The notes under the pieces: model-generated
Seen by the model: only the letters and a program-made list of their open reading frames with translations
Told to the model about the DNA's origin: nothing
Database searches by the model: none
Shown: piece by piece, positions 16,470 through 25,502 of the stretch
Layout: every line of letters begins with the position of its first letter
Position numbering within the stretch: position 1 is the first letter of the stretch
Program-made: the position numbers and the translations under genes
NCBI GenBank assembly: GCA_022711405.1
Contig: JAKLFC010000010.1
Location: 1-64,000, forward strand
Direction of reading: 5' to 3'
Length of the DNA: 64,000 bases
Source: Bacteroidota bacterium
Lineage (GTDB): Bacteria; Bacteroidota; Bacteroidia; Bacteroidales; JAGONC01

Positions 16470-17909
16470 TTATTTTTTGATGATGATCTTATGGGATTGA
16501 ATTTGATGATCGTACTCAATTTCTAAGAAATAGATCCCATCCTGAACACCGGTCAGATCAATCTGGAAGGATTGGTTTTCTGGTAAATTTACATTGGCTC
16601 TTTCATAAATGGTCTGTCCGCAGGTGTTTACGATACGAATGACAAGATCCTCAGTATTGCTATTAATGAGTCTTAAACTGAAGATGCCATTGGATGGATT
16701 AGGGAACACTGCCTGCATGGTTTCGACGGCTGGAATGCCTGTAAACACTCCGCCAGTTGGATTCCTTTTGTAATAAATTTCATAATTGTCATCCCGGTAA
16801 TCAGCCCAAATGACATGCAAAACGGTACCAGAAACCGCTATTTGGGGGTGCTCCGATGAGGATGAATAATCATTCAGCCATGTGTTTTTTATCCAGGTTT
16901 CTCCTCCATCAGTTGAATGATCGTAATAAATTTCATTATATTCATTGGACCCCCACTGCCATTCCTGCCACACCACATGCAGGACTGAATCGGAGAGGGC
17001 GAGGTTTGGAAACCTGGACTCCATATCATAATCGGTTATCCATATATCTTCGCCCCAGCTTTCCCCACCATCAATGGACCCTTTAAAATAGATACCAAAT
17101 GTTCCGTCTCGGGTATCTTCCCAGACTATATTAACGGAATTTCCTGACACTGCAATTGATGGAACTGCTGCATAAGAAGTGAAAGAATCATAGGTCAGTT
17201 GGATTTCAGGTCCCCAGGTTGTGCCATTATCAGATGATTTTCTGTAGAAGATCTGAAATGTACCTTCACTTGCATCATTCCAGGCAATGTGCACCTCTGA
17301 ACCTGAAATGGCTAGTGTAGCATTATAAGCATAGGTCTGATCAGGAGTTAACCACTTATCTTCACTCCAGTGTAATCCCCCATCGGTCGAATTCATATAA
17401 TGGATCCCATAGATATCCTGGAGAGCATCATAAATGTGCCATGCAACATGGACATTATACCCGTCGGAAGCAATCCTTGGGTGGCGGGAACTTTGAAAAC
17501 CACCCGTCAACCTGGTTTGTTCGGCCCAACTGTGGCCTCCATTTATCGATCGCGTGAAAAAAATATCTCTGGTGCCTTCAACTGTCTCATCCCAGACAAC
17601 ATATACCATGGATCCTGTCACTGATATAGAAGGATTCTTTGAGAACTCTCCGGCATAAGTTAACCGGGTATCCGGTTCCCAATTTACCCCGTTATCCGTT
17701 GAACGTTTGTAAAAAATCTCCCAGCTATCCTCAATCTTTTCATACCATACTACATGGACTGTATCACCATTGGTTACAATGCCATGGCCTGGCGACCAAC
17801 AGAGAAAGGATGTATCAGGGGTTTCAGTGAGCCTGACGTCGTCTTCCCACTGTGCCTGTGCCATAAAAGAAGGGATCAGGGCGATAATAACTAAGAAAAG
17901 CGTTTTCAT
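16470..17909 (-). CDS. Secreted Asp-box beta-propeller (sialidase-like) with T9SS domain
   Basis: 479 residues. The signal peptide runs to about 19 (M-A-Q-A-Q). Six Asp-box/BNR motifs occur at regular ~50-60 residue spacing: S-T-D-N-G-V-N-W, S-I-N-G-G-H-S-W, S-T-D-G-G-L-H-W, S-S-D-N-G-T-T-W, S-I-D-G-G-E-S-W and S-T-D-G-G-E-T-W, each after a V-x-V-x-W strand. This is a six-bladed propeller as in sialidases. The sialidase Arg triad and R-I-P motif are not evident, so binding or another hydrolase role is as likely as sialidase activity. A T9SS tail (~400-479, V-F-P-N-P-S-N-G…) ends K-I-I-I-K-K. The FISUMP gene begins 12 bp downstream, so the two are probably co-transcribed. Confidence 0.82.
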   Translation of the reverse strand: MKTLFLVIIALIPSFMAQAQWEDDVRLTETPDTSFLCWSPGHGIVTNGDTVHVVWYEKIEDSWEIFYKRSTDNGVNWEPDTRLTYAGEFSKNPSISVTGSMVYVVWDETVEGTRDIFFTRSINGGHSWAEQTRLTGGFQSSRHPRIASDGYNVHVAWHIYDALQDIYGIHYMNSTDGGLHWSEDKWLTPDQTYAYNATLAISGSEVHIAWNDASEGTFQIFYRKSSDNGTTWGPEIQLTYDSFTSYAAVPSIAVSGNSVNIVWEDTRDGTFGIYFKGSIDGGESWGEDIWITDYDMESRFPNLALSDSVLHVVWQEWQWGSNEYNEIYYDHSTDGGETWIKNTWLNDYSSSSEHPQIAVSGTVLHVIWADYRDDNYEIYYKRNPTGGVFTGIPAVETMQAVFPNPSNGIFSLRLINSNTEDLVIRIVNTCGQTIYERANVNLPENQSFQIDLTGVQDGIYFLEIEYDHQIQSHKIIIKK

Positions 17910-18003
17910 TTTTTATATATCTTCTATTGTTCTGTTGTGTATAGATTTGAAATTTTATCTACCTCCTCAAAAAGCCATTTATCTGGCTTCCAGCAGCCAG
18001 CAC

Positions 18004-20982
18004 CTATGTCTCCTTTTCATAGCTCACAGGTAACACAATAGTCACTCGTGTTCCCGGATTCGGACTGCCGGGAAATGCGTCGGAGACCTCCAGGGAGGTT
18101 TTTACTCTGTATTTTTTTCCCAGGATCTCGATCCGTTTCCGGGTCATTTCCATGCTCATGTGAAGATGGGTTCTCTTTCCCTGCCCAAAAGCCTTTGACT
18201 GGGCCACTCCCACACCGTTGTCCTCCACGATGATCTTTATGGTGTTTTCCGTGACCAGAGAAATGGATACCGTGATCAGTCCTCCTGATTCCAGCGGAGA
18301 AATGCCATGCAGGATGCAATTCTCCACAAAGGGCTGCGTGATCATCGAGGGGATCATGATCACATCTTCATCCAGATTTTCGTCAATAATGAATTTATAT
18401 TCAAACCTGTTATCCATACGGAAGCGTTCCAGCTCAAGGTAATTCTTCAGCCGCTCGATTTCTGCATCCAGGCTGATCATAGCGCTGTGGATGCTTTGCA
18501 TGTTCTGCCGTATCAGGCGCGCAAACTGTGAAAGATAAAGGCCCGCTTCCCCGGGTTTGTTCTGAAGCAGAAAGTTCTGAATGGATCCCAGTGTGTTGAA
18601 GAGGAAATGCGGATTCATCATGGATTGCAAGGCTTTCTGCTCCAGGGTGACCAGCTGATGCTCCATCTCCCTTTTCTTCAGCTGACGGTTTTTAACGGCT
18701 AAAACCGTCAGGGATATCAGACCTGCCACGAAAAGGGACAATAAAACATAAAACAGCGGGAGCTGCCAGAAAGTGGCCTGGATATTAATAGTGAATTCAA
18801 CAGGATCACTCCAGGGGGAATTTGATTTGCCCGCCTTCAGCAGAAAACGGTAGCGCCCTGCCGGGAGATTTGCGTAGGCAATACCCTTTATGGTGCCCGT
18901 ATTCCATTCGTTATCAAAGCCTTCCAGCATATATGAAAACAATACCGGGTTGCGGGAATAATCAATGCTGCCGAATTCAAAGCTGATCTTGTTTTTCCCT
19001 CTGAGGGTCAGTAATCCGGCATAGGGATCAGTTTTGCTGTCGTTTGCGCTGATAGCCGCGAAATAAGGAACAGGAACCGATGATTGGATCTTATTGATCA
19101 GATCCACAGGGATGATGGTCAGTCCGTCTGCTGAACCAATATACAACGAGTCATTACAGGCCAGGATATCCCGGATATCCGAGAAATTGATATCCATAAG
19201 GCGTAAGGGTATGCTCCTGTTATCCTTGATATTCAGGGGATCTTCAATTTGATAAATATTTCTGTAAGTGGCAAGATACAATACAGGCGAATGATAAGTG
19301 AACCGGTTTACCGGCGTATTCAGGGCCTGATCAAAGGAAGAGGTCAGGTTGAAGGTCAGATGCTGATTCATATTTACAAGATACAGGCTGTCGTACATGC
19401 TCAGGAAGAGATCAGCGTCAGAATCCAGGATCCCATGTTCCGTTGTTATGGCATACGAAAGCGTTGTGAAATCATAGCAGGGGACCTTTTCCTTATTTTG
19501 TATGATAGAATCCTTATGATAATATCCCCTTATGACCAGTTCATCCCTGGCATCATAGAAGACGTGGGTAGTGGCATCGCTCACAGGTACCTTGTTGATT
19601 TCCCTGAAATGCTTGTCGACTGAATAAGTGACGATCTGGAACTTATACTGATTAAAAAGTGTAACCTCGTCTTTCTGTTTATTGACCGTGTACGTGGCCA
19701 GAGCTCCTTTGAAAACAGGTATCACCTCTGAAGATCTCAAGGTTTTGGTGACCGGATCTGCTGTGACATCCTTCAGGACATAATAATCGGAACCGTCGCT
19801 GTTGATCATTAACATATTGTTTTTCAGTCCATCTATACGTCTGAACAGGCAATTCAAATAACCGACGTCCTTGTTGTATAATTCTCCGTTTTCATACAGA
19901 AAGATCCGGTTGCCGCTGATCCCGAATACACGGCCCCCAGGATCAGCAGATAATGCATACACCCCCTCTCCGGGGAAATACGAGTTGTCAAGATGTTTGG
20001 TTAACAGTACCTCAGGAGAAATCTTATAGGCTCCGTCCTGGGAAGTAGCCCAGATATTTCCTTCGTGATCTTTGCAGATCCATTCAGATTTTTTTATATC
20101 CAGATGATAGATGATCTTTTTGTTTCTCAGACAGTATATACCTTTCTGGGCAGAGTTTAACCATACATCTCCGTTGTCATCTTCAAGAATGTTACTGCTT
20201 TTATCAAGCGAAGCTTCGGTGAAAAAGGTCGTATCCACAGGCACGCCATTGAGATATTTAGTTAACAGGGTAGATCCTGACTCAGGGTAGGCGATCATAT
20301 CATACATGAGAGTGTCATTTACCGGATCGATATTGTGATACCTGTCAAAGCGGATTATTTGTACAGGGCGCTCAGAAAGTTCTTTCATTTTATATATCCC
20401 GGTGTATGTCCAGATCAGATAATCACCCGAAGGGATCCTGGTCAGGTACTGGATATTCATACCATCATCGGTTATAGAATCAGATTCAAGGGGTAAGCTG
20501 GGGAGTTCATATATTTTTACATGGTTATTCTTGTCCAGCATCTTGATGTAGCGGGCATGATAGGCATAAAAATAAAGGTTACCCTGCCGGTCCTGAATAA
20601 AATTCCAGGTGCCCCTGAGTGAATCGAGGAACGGCTCATCACTCCGGTTATGGATCTTATTCTGATAAAAATAATTCAGCTGTGATCCGCTGCAGAAGAA
20701 CCAGACCCGGTTGTATGAGTCTGTTTTGATGTAGGGAACAAAATTCCTGATCAATCCCTCCCGGCTGGTGAATGCCTTGAATCCCGATCCATCGTACCTT
20801 ACCAGGCCTCCCCTTGTGGAAAACCAGATAAACTTTTCATCGTCCTGGAGGATGCACTGAATGGCATTTGATGGTAATCCCTCGTTGACCGTATAAAGGT
20901 GTACAAAAGGATTCTGAGCCTGTGAGAAAATGCAGGGGAGAAGAGTGACAGACAATAATATCAGCTCTTTTCTGAAGATCAT
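18004..20982 (-). CDS. Two-component propeller sensor histidine kinase (LytS/His_kinase type)
   Basis: 992 residues. A signal peptide (~22) is followed by periplasmic regulator-propeller repeats (~30-620; early repeat G-L-P-S-N-A-I-Q…F-I-W-F-S-T-R-G-G-L-V-R-Y-D-G), a Y_Y_Y-type domain (~655-735, L-E-G-F-D-N-E-W-N), one membrane helix (~740-762), a coiled coil, the His_kinase domain with phospho-acceptor His792 (M-M-N-P-H-F-L-F-N), and a HATPase domain with the N-box V-E-N-C-I-L-H-G and G-box D-N-G-V-G-V. Unlike the hybrid kinases of glycan loci it carries no receiver or AraC domain; it hands the phosphate to the LytTR regulator encoded just upstream, whose stop codon overlaps this start by 4 bp. 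Confidence 0.9.
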   Translation of the reverse strand: MIFRKELILLSVTLLPCIFSQAQNPFVHLYTVNEGLPSNAIQCILQDDEKFIWFSTRGGLVRYDGSGFKAFTSREGLIRNFVPYIKTDSYNRVWFFCSGSQLNYFYQNKIHNRSDEPFLDSLRGTWNFIQDRQGNLYFYAYHARYIKMLDKNNHVKIYELPSLPLESDSITDDGMNIQYLTRIPSGDYLIWTYTGIYKMKELSERPVQIIRFDRYHNIDPVNDTLMYDMIAYPESGSTLLTKYLNGVPVDTTFFTEASLDKSSNILEDDNGDVWLNSAQKGIYCLRNKKIIYHLDIKKSEWICKDHEGNIWATSQDGAYKISPEVLLTKHLDNSYFPGEGVYALSADPGGRVFGISGNRIFLYENGELYNKDVGYLNCLFRRIDGLKNNMLMINSDGSDYYVLKDVTADPVTKTLRSSEVIPVFKGALATYTVNKQKDEVTLFNQYKFQIVTYSVDKHFREINKVPVSDATTHVFYDARDELVIRGYYHKDSIIQNKEKVPCYDFTTLSYAITTEHGILDSDADLFLSMYDSLYLVNMNQHLTFNLTSSFDQALNTPVNRFTYHSPVLYLATYRNIYQIEDPLNIKDNRSIPLRLMDINFSDIRDILACNDSLYIGSADGLTIIPVDLINKIQSSVPVPYFAAISANDSKTDPYAGLLTLRGKNKISFEFGSIDYSRNPVLFSYMLEGFDNEWNTGTIKGIAYANLPAGRYRFLLKAGKSNSPWSDPVEFTINIQATFWQLPLFYVLLSLFVAGLISLTVLAVKNRQLKKREMEHQLVTLEQKALQSMMNPHFLFNTLGSIQNFLLQNKPGEAGLYLSQFARLIRQNMQSIHSAMISLDAEIERLKNYLELERFRMDNRFEYKFIIDENLDEDVIMIPSMITQPFVENCILHGISPLESGGLITVSISLVTENTIKIIVEDNGVGVAQSKAFGQGKRTHLHMSMEMTRKRIEILGKKYRVKTSLEVSDAFPGSPNPGTRVTIVLPVSYEKET

Positions 20983-21773
20983 GTCAGCGATCTTGAAAAA
21001 TGATTGACCGCCTCCCTGAACTCATTCACTTTCCGCCGTGAGATACTCAACCTCGTCCCATCCGTAAGTTCCGCAAAATTCCCTTCATAGCTCGAATAGG
21101 CCTTGAGGAAATTAAGATTGATGATTGTTGATTTATGAATTCTGAAGAAGGCTGGCTGCTCCAGGATCTTCTCAAACTCCCCCAGCGACCTCGTGGCCAC
21201 GATCTTGTCGAGCCCCGACAGGTGCAGGATCGTGTAGTTGCTGTCGGCCTCCAGGTACATCAGGTCCGCCACCCTCACGATCCGGAATCCAAACTGCTCG
21301 GCGATGGTGATCTTCCCGATGTGCTGCTTTTCGGAATGAATCTGGTCGTGCAGGTTTTCCAGGGATTCGTTGTAAACGGAACGCACATCGGCCTTCATCC
21401 TGCGCATCTCAAGGTACTGGATGGCCTTGCCCACCGCATCCTGCAGCTCAAAGGGATTGACCGGCTTGAGCAGGTAATCGATGGCGTTGGCCTTCAGCGC
21501 CCGCAGGGCATATTCCTGGTAGGCGGTGACAAAGATGATCCCGTATTTTTCTTTCTCGATGGAGCGCAGAAAAGCAAATCCGTCCTCCTTCGGCATGGAA
21601 ATATCCAGAAAGATGAAATCCACTTCATGGATCTTCAGCAATTCGCGTCCCTCTGCCGCCGAGGCAGCAGAACCACAGAGATGGATCTCAGGACAGTACT
21701 GACCGAGCATCAGCCCAAGCGCTTCACGAATGTTCTTCTCATCATCAATGAGAATGGCGTTGTAGGTTTTCAT
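20979..21773 (-). CDS. LytTR-family response regulator
   Basis: 264 residues from the ATG giving M-K-T-Y-N-A-I-L; a start five codons earlier is less like the family. Receiver domain (1-120): acidic pair Asp10-Asp11, phospho-acceptor Asp57 (F-L-D-I-S-M-P), Thr in V-T-A-Y, and Lys in L-L-K-P-V. A linker helix is followed by a LytTR DNA-binding domain (~155-260): Y-L-E-A-D-S-N-Y-T, F-F-R-I-H-K-S-T-I-I-N-L, and L-S-I-S-R-R-K. It is the partner of the propeller kinase (ATGA overlap). Target genes are unknown; such pairs in Bacteroidota often control surface or transport functions nearby. Confidence 0.92.
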   Translation of the reverse strand: MKTYNAILIDDEKNIREALGLMLGQYCPEIHLCGSAASAAEGRELLKIHEVDFIFLDISMPKEDGFAFLRSIEKEKYGIIFVTAYQEYALRALKANAIDYLLKPVNPFELQDAVGKAIQYLEMRRMKADVRSVYNESLENLHDQIHSEKQHIGKITIAEQFGFRIVRVADLMYLEADSNYTILHLSGLDKIVATRSLGEFEKILEQPAFFRIHKSTIINLNFLKAYSSYEGNFAELTDGTRLSISRRKVNEFREAVNHFSRSLT

Positions 21774-21922
21774 GAAACGAAAATACAATCCGAAAGATAG
21801 TGAATTTTCGGGGAATGTGTGTAGGGTAGGGGCGGTTTATTGAATGGAAGGAATCCAGGAAGGAACGGCGGAAAGATAGCCGATCGCCGATAGCCGCTTG
21901 CCGATCATGCGATTTTCTTCCC

Positions 21923-21930
21923 TATATTTG
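21923..21930 (+). promoter_or_regulatory. -7 box for the K+ channel gene
   Basis: TATATTTG fits TAnnTTTG and ends 25 bp before the ATG at 21956. A TAGCCGATCGCCGATAGCC-like small repeat lies just upstream (about 21875-21905). Confidence 0.5.
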
Positions 21931-21955
21931 AAAGGACATTAACCTCCACTTTCCC

Positions 21956-22615
21956 ATGAGTAGCATTGACCGTTTATTACAAAACAGGAGATACTGGATC
22001 CTGTTCTTTTCGCTCCTGGCACTGATCGTCCTGCCAGCTTTTATGAACACCATTGTATACACGAATGTCCTGTTCAGGATCACTTTTTCACTGGTCTTCT
22101 TCACCAGTGTCAGTGCCGTGATGACAGGGAGAAGGCTGATTCTTTTTGGATTCTCCCTGGCCCTTGTCGCAGCCTTAATGCAATGGCTGAGTGATTTTTT
22201 CAGGGACGAAACTCATCTGTTCATCACAATAAGCATCCTTTATCTTGCCTTTTATGTTTATATCATTCACCGGCTTTTTCTGGTCATCATTAAAAGTCAA
22301 AAGGTCAACCTCGATGTGATCGTGATCTCGGTGAGCATCTATTTGATTGCAGGGATCATTTTCGCCGTCATCTGCAGCACCCTGGATAAGATCTACACGG
22401 GAGCCTACACCGAAATGGCCGTGACAGGACCACATATCTATGAATTTGTTTATTATAGTTTTATCACGATGGCAACCGTCGGTTATGGCGATATCGTCCC
22501 CAAAATCCCTGAAACAAGAGCACTGGCCGTTCTGATTGGGATCACCGGACAATTATATATGACCGTTATTGTGGCCATTTTAGTCGGTAAGTTTTTGCAG
22601 CAGTCTTCGGAATAG
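21956..22615 (+). CDS. Two-TM-pore potassium channel protein
   Basis: 219 residues with about six hydrophobic segments. The final pair brackets a pore loop with the K+ selectivity filter T-V-G-Y-G-D at 174-179, preceded by the pore helix (F-V-Y-Y-S-F-I-T-M-A). The preceding four helices are not an evident voltage sensor (no regular Arg series). There is no C-terminal RCK/TrkA-N domain; the protein ends about 10 residues after the last helix, so ligand gating by a cytoplasmic ring is unlikely. Assembly as a tetramer in the inner membrane is expected. It stands alone with its own promoter, divergent from the LytTR regulator. Confidence 0.85.
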   Translation: MSSIDRLLQNRRYWILFFSLLALIVLPAFMNTIVYTNVLFRITFSLVFFTSVSAVMTGRRLILFGFSLALVAALMQWLSDFFRDETHLFITISILYLAFYVYIIHRLFLVIIKSQKVNLDVIVISVSIYLIAGIIFAVICSTLDKIYTGAYTEMAVTGPHIYEFVYYSFITMATVGYGDIVPKIPETRALAVLIGITGQLYMTVIVAILVGKFLQQSSE

Positions 22616-22621
22616 AAAAAA

Positions 22622-22775
22622 GGAGGCTGAATCAAAAGTACTTAACCACCAAGGAACTCAAAGGTTTTCTTAAAGGTACACAAAGTATTATCATTGATTA
22701 TCAATTACTTGGTGTTCCTTTGTGAAGCACTTTGTGAACTTTGTGTTTAAAAAAACAACTTTTGATACACCCTCC
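22622..22775. repeat. Interrupted inverted repeat before glnS
   Basis: GGAGGCTGAATCAAAAGT (22622-22639) is nearly complementary to ACTTTTGATACACCCTCC (22758-22775); the interior holds shorter complementary pieces (CAAAGG…CCTTTG, CACAAAGT…ACTTTGTG). Runs of A on the left and T on the right flank the stem. This is a hairpin-type dispersed repeat. It follows the K+ channel stop codon and its right arm overlaps the glnS promoter. Confidence 0.7.
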
Positions 22776-22791
22776 TTTTTTCCTATTTTTG
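22761..22791 (+). promoter_or_regulatory. glnS promoter
   Basis: TTTG (22761-22764), 19 bp, then TATTTTTG (22784-22791): a full match to the Bacteroidetes consensus, ending 19 bp before the glnS ATG. The -33 element lies inside the right arm of the repeat just described. Confidence 0.65.
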
Positions 22792-22810
22792 CACCTTAAA
22801 TTTTCCGACC

Positions 22811-24508
22811 ATGGATACCAGCACTAGTGCCGAGCCGGCCCGTTCCCTGAACTTCATTGAGCAGATCATCGAAAAGGACCTGTTTGAAGGGAAAAATGAA
22901 AAACGGGTACACACTCGTTTCCCTCCTGAACCCAATGGCTACCTTCATATTGGCCATGCCAAGTCGATCTGCCTGAATTTTGGCCTGGCGAAGAAATATA
23001 ACGGAAAGTGCAACCTGCGCTTCGACGACACGAATCCCACCAAGGAAGAAGAAGAATATGTGAACTCGATCATGGAGGATGTGCGGTGGCTGGGATTCGA
23101 CTGGGAAGACCGTCTTTTCTATGCTTCCGATTATTTTGAGCAGCTCTATGAGTGGGCCGAGAAGATGATCATGGAAGGGAAAGCGTATGTGGATGATCAG
23201 TCGGCAGAGGAGGTGAGCGAACAGAGGGGAACGGTGACGACGCCGGGGAAACACAGTCCTTTCCGTGACCGGACGGTGGAGGAGAATCTTGATCTGTTCA
23301 GGCGGATGCGTGCCGGTGAATTTCCGGACGGGACAAGGGTGCTGCGGGCAAAGATCGACATGGCGCATCCGAACATGCTGCTGCGCGACCCGCTGATGTA
23401 CCGCATCCTTCACGCCACCCACCACCGTACCGGCGATCAATGGTGCATCTACCCCATGTACGACTATGCCCACGGGCAATCGGATTACCTGGAGGGGATC
23501 ACGCATTCGATCTGCACGCTCGAGTTCGAGGTGCACCGTCCGCTCTACGACTGGTTCCTGGATGAGATCATCACCACCAAGTACCGGCCCCAGCAGATCG
23601 AATTTGCACGGCTGAACCTGAGCTACACGATCATGAGCAAACGAAAGCTGCTCGAGCTGGTGGAAGGCGGATACGTGAGGGGATGGGACGACCCCAGGAT
23701 GCCGACCATCTGCGGCCTGCGGCGCCGGGGTTATACACCGGAATCCATCCGCTATTTCGCCGATAAGATCGGGGTGGCCAAACGGGATAATACGATTGAC
23801 GTATCCCTTCTGGAACACAGCATCCGCGAGGATCTGAACAAAAAGGCACCACGCGTCATGGCGGTCCTCAATCCCTTGCGGGTGGTGCTCACCAATTACC
23901 CTGAGGACAAAACAGAAGATGTTGAACTGGTCAACAATCCGGAAGATGAAAACGCCGGCACCAGGAAAGTGCCTTTTTCCCGTGTTCTTTACATCGAACA
24001 GGACGACTTCATGGAAACGCCTCCGCCCAAATATTTCCGTCTGTCACCGGGCAGTGAGGTGCGGTTAAAAGGAGCGTATATTATCAAATGCGAAAAGGCC
24101 ATAAAAGATCCTGCAACCGGGAAGATCACTGAAATCCATTGCACATACGATCCGGAGACCCGCAGCGGTGGCGAACAGAGCAACCGCAAGGTGAAAAGCA
24201 CCATCCACTGGCTCCCCGAGCCATACGCCATACCGGCCGAGATCCGACTGTACGACCGCCTGTTCCTCGACGAAGACCCATCGAACCATAAAGAAAGGGA
24301 CTATAAGGAATTCCTGAATCCTGAGTCGCTGAGTACCATCAACGGATTTGTCGAGCCGTCGCTGCAGACCGCACAATCCCTTGATAAATTCCAGTTCATC
24401 AGGCTGGGATACTTTTGCGTGGATCCCGATTCTAAGCCAACACAGCTTGTTTTTAATCGTACCGTTACGTTGAAAGATTCCTGGGTCAAGCTATCCTCTA
24501 AAGAATAA
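22811..24508 (+). CDS. glnS: Glutaminyl-tRNA synthetase
   Basis: 565 residues, the usual length for bacterial GlnRS. It charges tRNA-Gln with glutamine in the cytoplasm. Class I signatures: H-I-G-H at 46-49 within [13 protein letters not shown] (the GlnRS form, as opposed to the P-S-P-T-G of GluRS) and M-S-K-R at 275-278. The anticodon-binding beta-barrel domains occupy about 345-560 ([21 protein letters not shown]). Presence of a true GlnRS means the organism need not rely on the Glu-tRNA-Gln amidotransferase route. A tRNA-Gln(CUG) gene lies 0.85 kb downstream. Its stop codon is followed at once by one of two 145-bp inverted repeats. Confidence 0.97.
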   Translation: MDTSTSAEPARSLNFIEQIIEKDLFEGKNEKRVHTRFPPEPNGYLHIGHAKSICLNFGLAKKYNGKCNLRFDDTNPTKEEEEYVNSIMEDVRWLGFDWEDRLFYASDYFEQLYEWAEKMIMEGKAYVDDQSAEEVSEQRGTVTTPGKHSPFRDRTVEENLDLFRRMRAGEFPDGTRVLRAKIDMAHPNMLLRDPLMYRILHATHHRTGDQWCIYPMYDYAHGQSDYLEGITHSICTLEFEVHRPLYDWFLDEIITTKYRPQQIEFARLNLSYTIMSKRKLLELVEGGYVRGWDDPRMPTICGLRRRGYTPESIRYFADKIGVAKRDNTIDVSLLEHSIREDLNKKAPRVMAVLNPLRVVLTNYPEDKTEDVELVNNPEDENAGTRKVPFSRVLYIEQDDFMETPPPKYFRLSPGSEVRLKGAYIIKCEKAIKDPATGKITEIHCTYDPETRSGGEQSNRKVKSTIHWLPEPYAIPAEIRLYDRLFLDEDPSNHKERDYKEFLNPESLSTINGFVEPSLQTAQSLDKFQFIRLGYFCVDPDSKPTQLVFNRTVTLKDSWVKLSSKE

Positions 24509-24653
24509 CCAACATTCGAACATACGAAGTTGAAGTAGAACTGAAAGGCGAAGTAGAATTGCGATTAAAAGGAAGAACTCTGAATTCATCCTTCTGATCG
24601 TAATTCGCCTTCTACTTAACCTTCTACTTCGCCTTCGTATGTTCGAATGTTGG
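24509..24653 (+). repeat. 145-bp palindromic repeat, left copy
   Basis: Starts on the base after the glnS stop codon. Its own ends are complementary (CCAACATTCGAACATACGAA at the left, the reverse complement at the right), as are inner GAAGTAGAA/TTCTACTTC blocks, so it can fold into one long hairpin. It matches the right copy (25145-25289) in reverse orientation over its whole length at roughly nine bases in ten. Confidence 0.85.
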
Positions 24654-24683
24654 ATATTCGATTGCAGTTCGTATGTTGGATAT

Positions 24684-25076
24684 TTATTGCAGATTACTCT
24701 CTTTTGCCCGAAGGTTTTTTTCCGCTGTCTGGATGCTTTTCACAAAAATGGCTATCAGTTCACTGTTCTCAGCCACCAGAGCAAGTATTACATCGTTATT
24801 ATCCAGGTCTCTATTATGGACAAGGATTCTCAGGGAAACATGACATTCCCTGAGTTCTTTCAGGACAATTTTAATTTTATGAATGAAATCTTTTGATGAT
24901 TCTGCACTCTGTGCTTCAGCGTAATTTAGAGCTGTTGATGTGGAAGATCTGCTGAGCTGATTCGCCAGTTGTGAATGAAAATACGTATTCGGAAAAGTTC
25001 TTAGAACATCCTGAATGTGAACGACGAAATCAATAAGTCGGTTTTCGATCTGGTAAGAGGTAGATTTTGGTGTCAT
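24684..25076 (-). CDS. Four-helix-bundle protein (S23/IVP family)
   Basis: 130 residues of the four-helix-bundle family named after proteins encoded in 23S rRNA intervening sequences. Features: L-I-D-F-V-V-H-I-Q-D near the N-terminus, Q-L-x-R-S-S-T-S-T-A-L-N-Y-A-E-A-Q (the conserved S-S-x-S-x-x-x-N-Y-x-E-A segment), and F-I-H-K-I-K-I-V-L-K-E-L-R-E (K-E-x-x-E/R). Related proteins form pentameric barrels that bind nucleic acid; the Avd protein of diversity-generating retroelements is one. There is no 23S rRNA or reverse transcriptase here. The gene is enclosed by two 145-bp inverted repeats, which recalls the stem-enclosed ORF of rRNA intervening sequences and suggests the whole 24509-25289 unit moved as one. 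Confidence 0.85.
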   Translation of the reverse strand: MTPKSTSYQIENRLIDFVVHIQDVLRTFPNTYFHSQLANQLSRSSTSTALNYAEAQSAESSKDFIHKIKIVLKELRECHVSLRILVHNRDLDNNDVILALVAENSELIAIFVKSIQTAEKNLRAKESNLQ

Positions 25077-25144
25077 CGTCTTTTTTTATGTTAATCCCGA
25101 AACTATCCTAAATGTGACCCTAATTGCACAACTTTTTTTAGCTC

Positions 25145-25289
25145 AGAACATACGAACATACAAAGGCGAAGTAGAAGGTTAAGTAGAAGGCGATTTACTA
25201 TCAGAAGGAAGAACGCTGAGTTTTGCCTTCTAATCGCAACTCTACTTCGCCTTTCAGTTCTACTTCAACTTCGTATGTTCGTATGTTGG
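25145..25289 (-). repeat. 145-bp palindromic repeat, right copy
   Basis: Inverted counterpart of 24509-24653 with the same length. Both copies are followed on the plus strand by ATATT. Differences are scattered substitutions, so the pair is not a fresh duplication. Confidence 0.85.
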
Positions 25290-25334
25290 ATATTAAAAAA
25301 ACCAACTCCCAGTATGAATTTTCATAAAATTAGA

Positions 25335-25342
25335 TATCTTTG
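25335..25342 (+). promoter_or_regulatory. -7 box for tRNA-Gln
   Basis: TATCTTTG fits TAnnTTTG and ends 13 bp before the mature tRNA 5' end. Confidence 0.5.
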
Positions 25343-25355
25343 TGCCTTGTTTCCT

Positions 25356-25428
25356 TGCCCGATGGTGTAATTGGCAACACGTCTGACTCTGGATCAGAAA
25401 AGTCTAGGTTCGAGCCCTAGTCGGGCAA
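25356..25428 (+). tRNA. tRNA-Gln (anticodon CUG)
   Basis: 73 nt cloverleaf: acceptor stem TGCCCGA/TCGGGCA with the U1-A72 pair typical of tRNA-Gln, D stem GTGT/ACAC, anticodon stem TCTGA/TCAGA with loop CTCTGGA (anticodon CTG, reading CAG), T stem CTAGG/CCTAG with loop TTCGAGC, discriminator A. CCA is not encoded. The DUF4136 gene that follows begins 75 bp downstream. Confidence 0.95.
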
Positions 25429-25502
25429 CTCATGCAGGGATCACCCATTTCGCGGGTAAGCTCGTTTATTCATACCATATTGTTAACCAAACTTTAATAG
25501 CC

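Noticed and set aside
16470-17909. Firm call of exo-sialidase
   Set aside because: Asp boxes are clear but the Arg triad and R-I-P motif of sialidases are not.
22796-23818. Long open frame (about 340 codons) opposite glnS
   Set aside because: Antisense shadow of a GC-balanced conserved gene; no promoter or family resemblance.
24509-25289. rRNA intervening sequence or diversity-generating retroelement around the four-helix gene
   Set aside because: No 23S rRNA flanks, no reverse transcriptase and no template/variable repeat pair.
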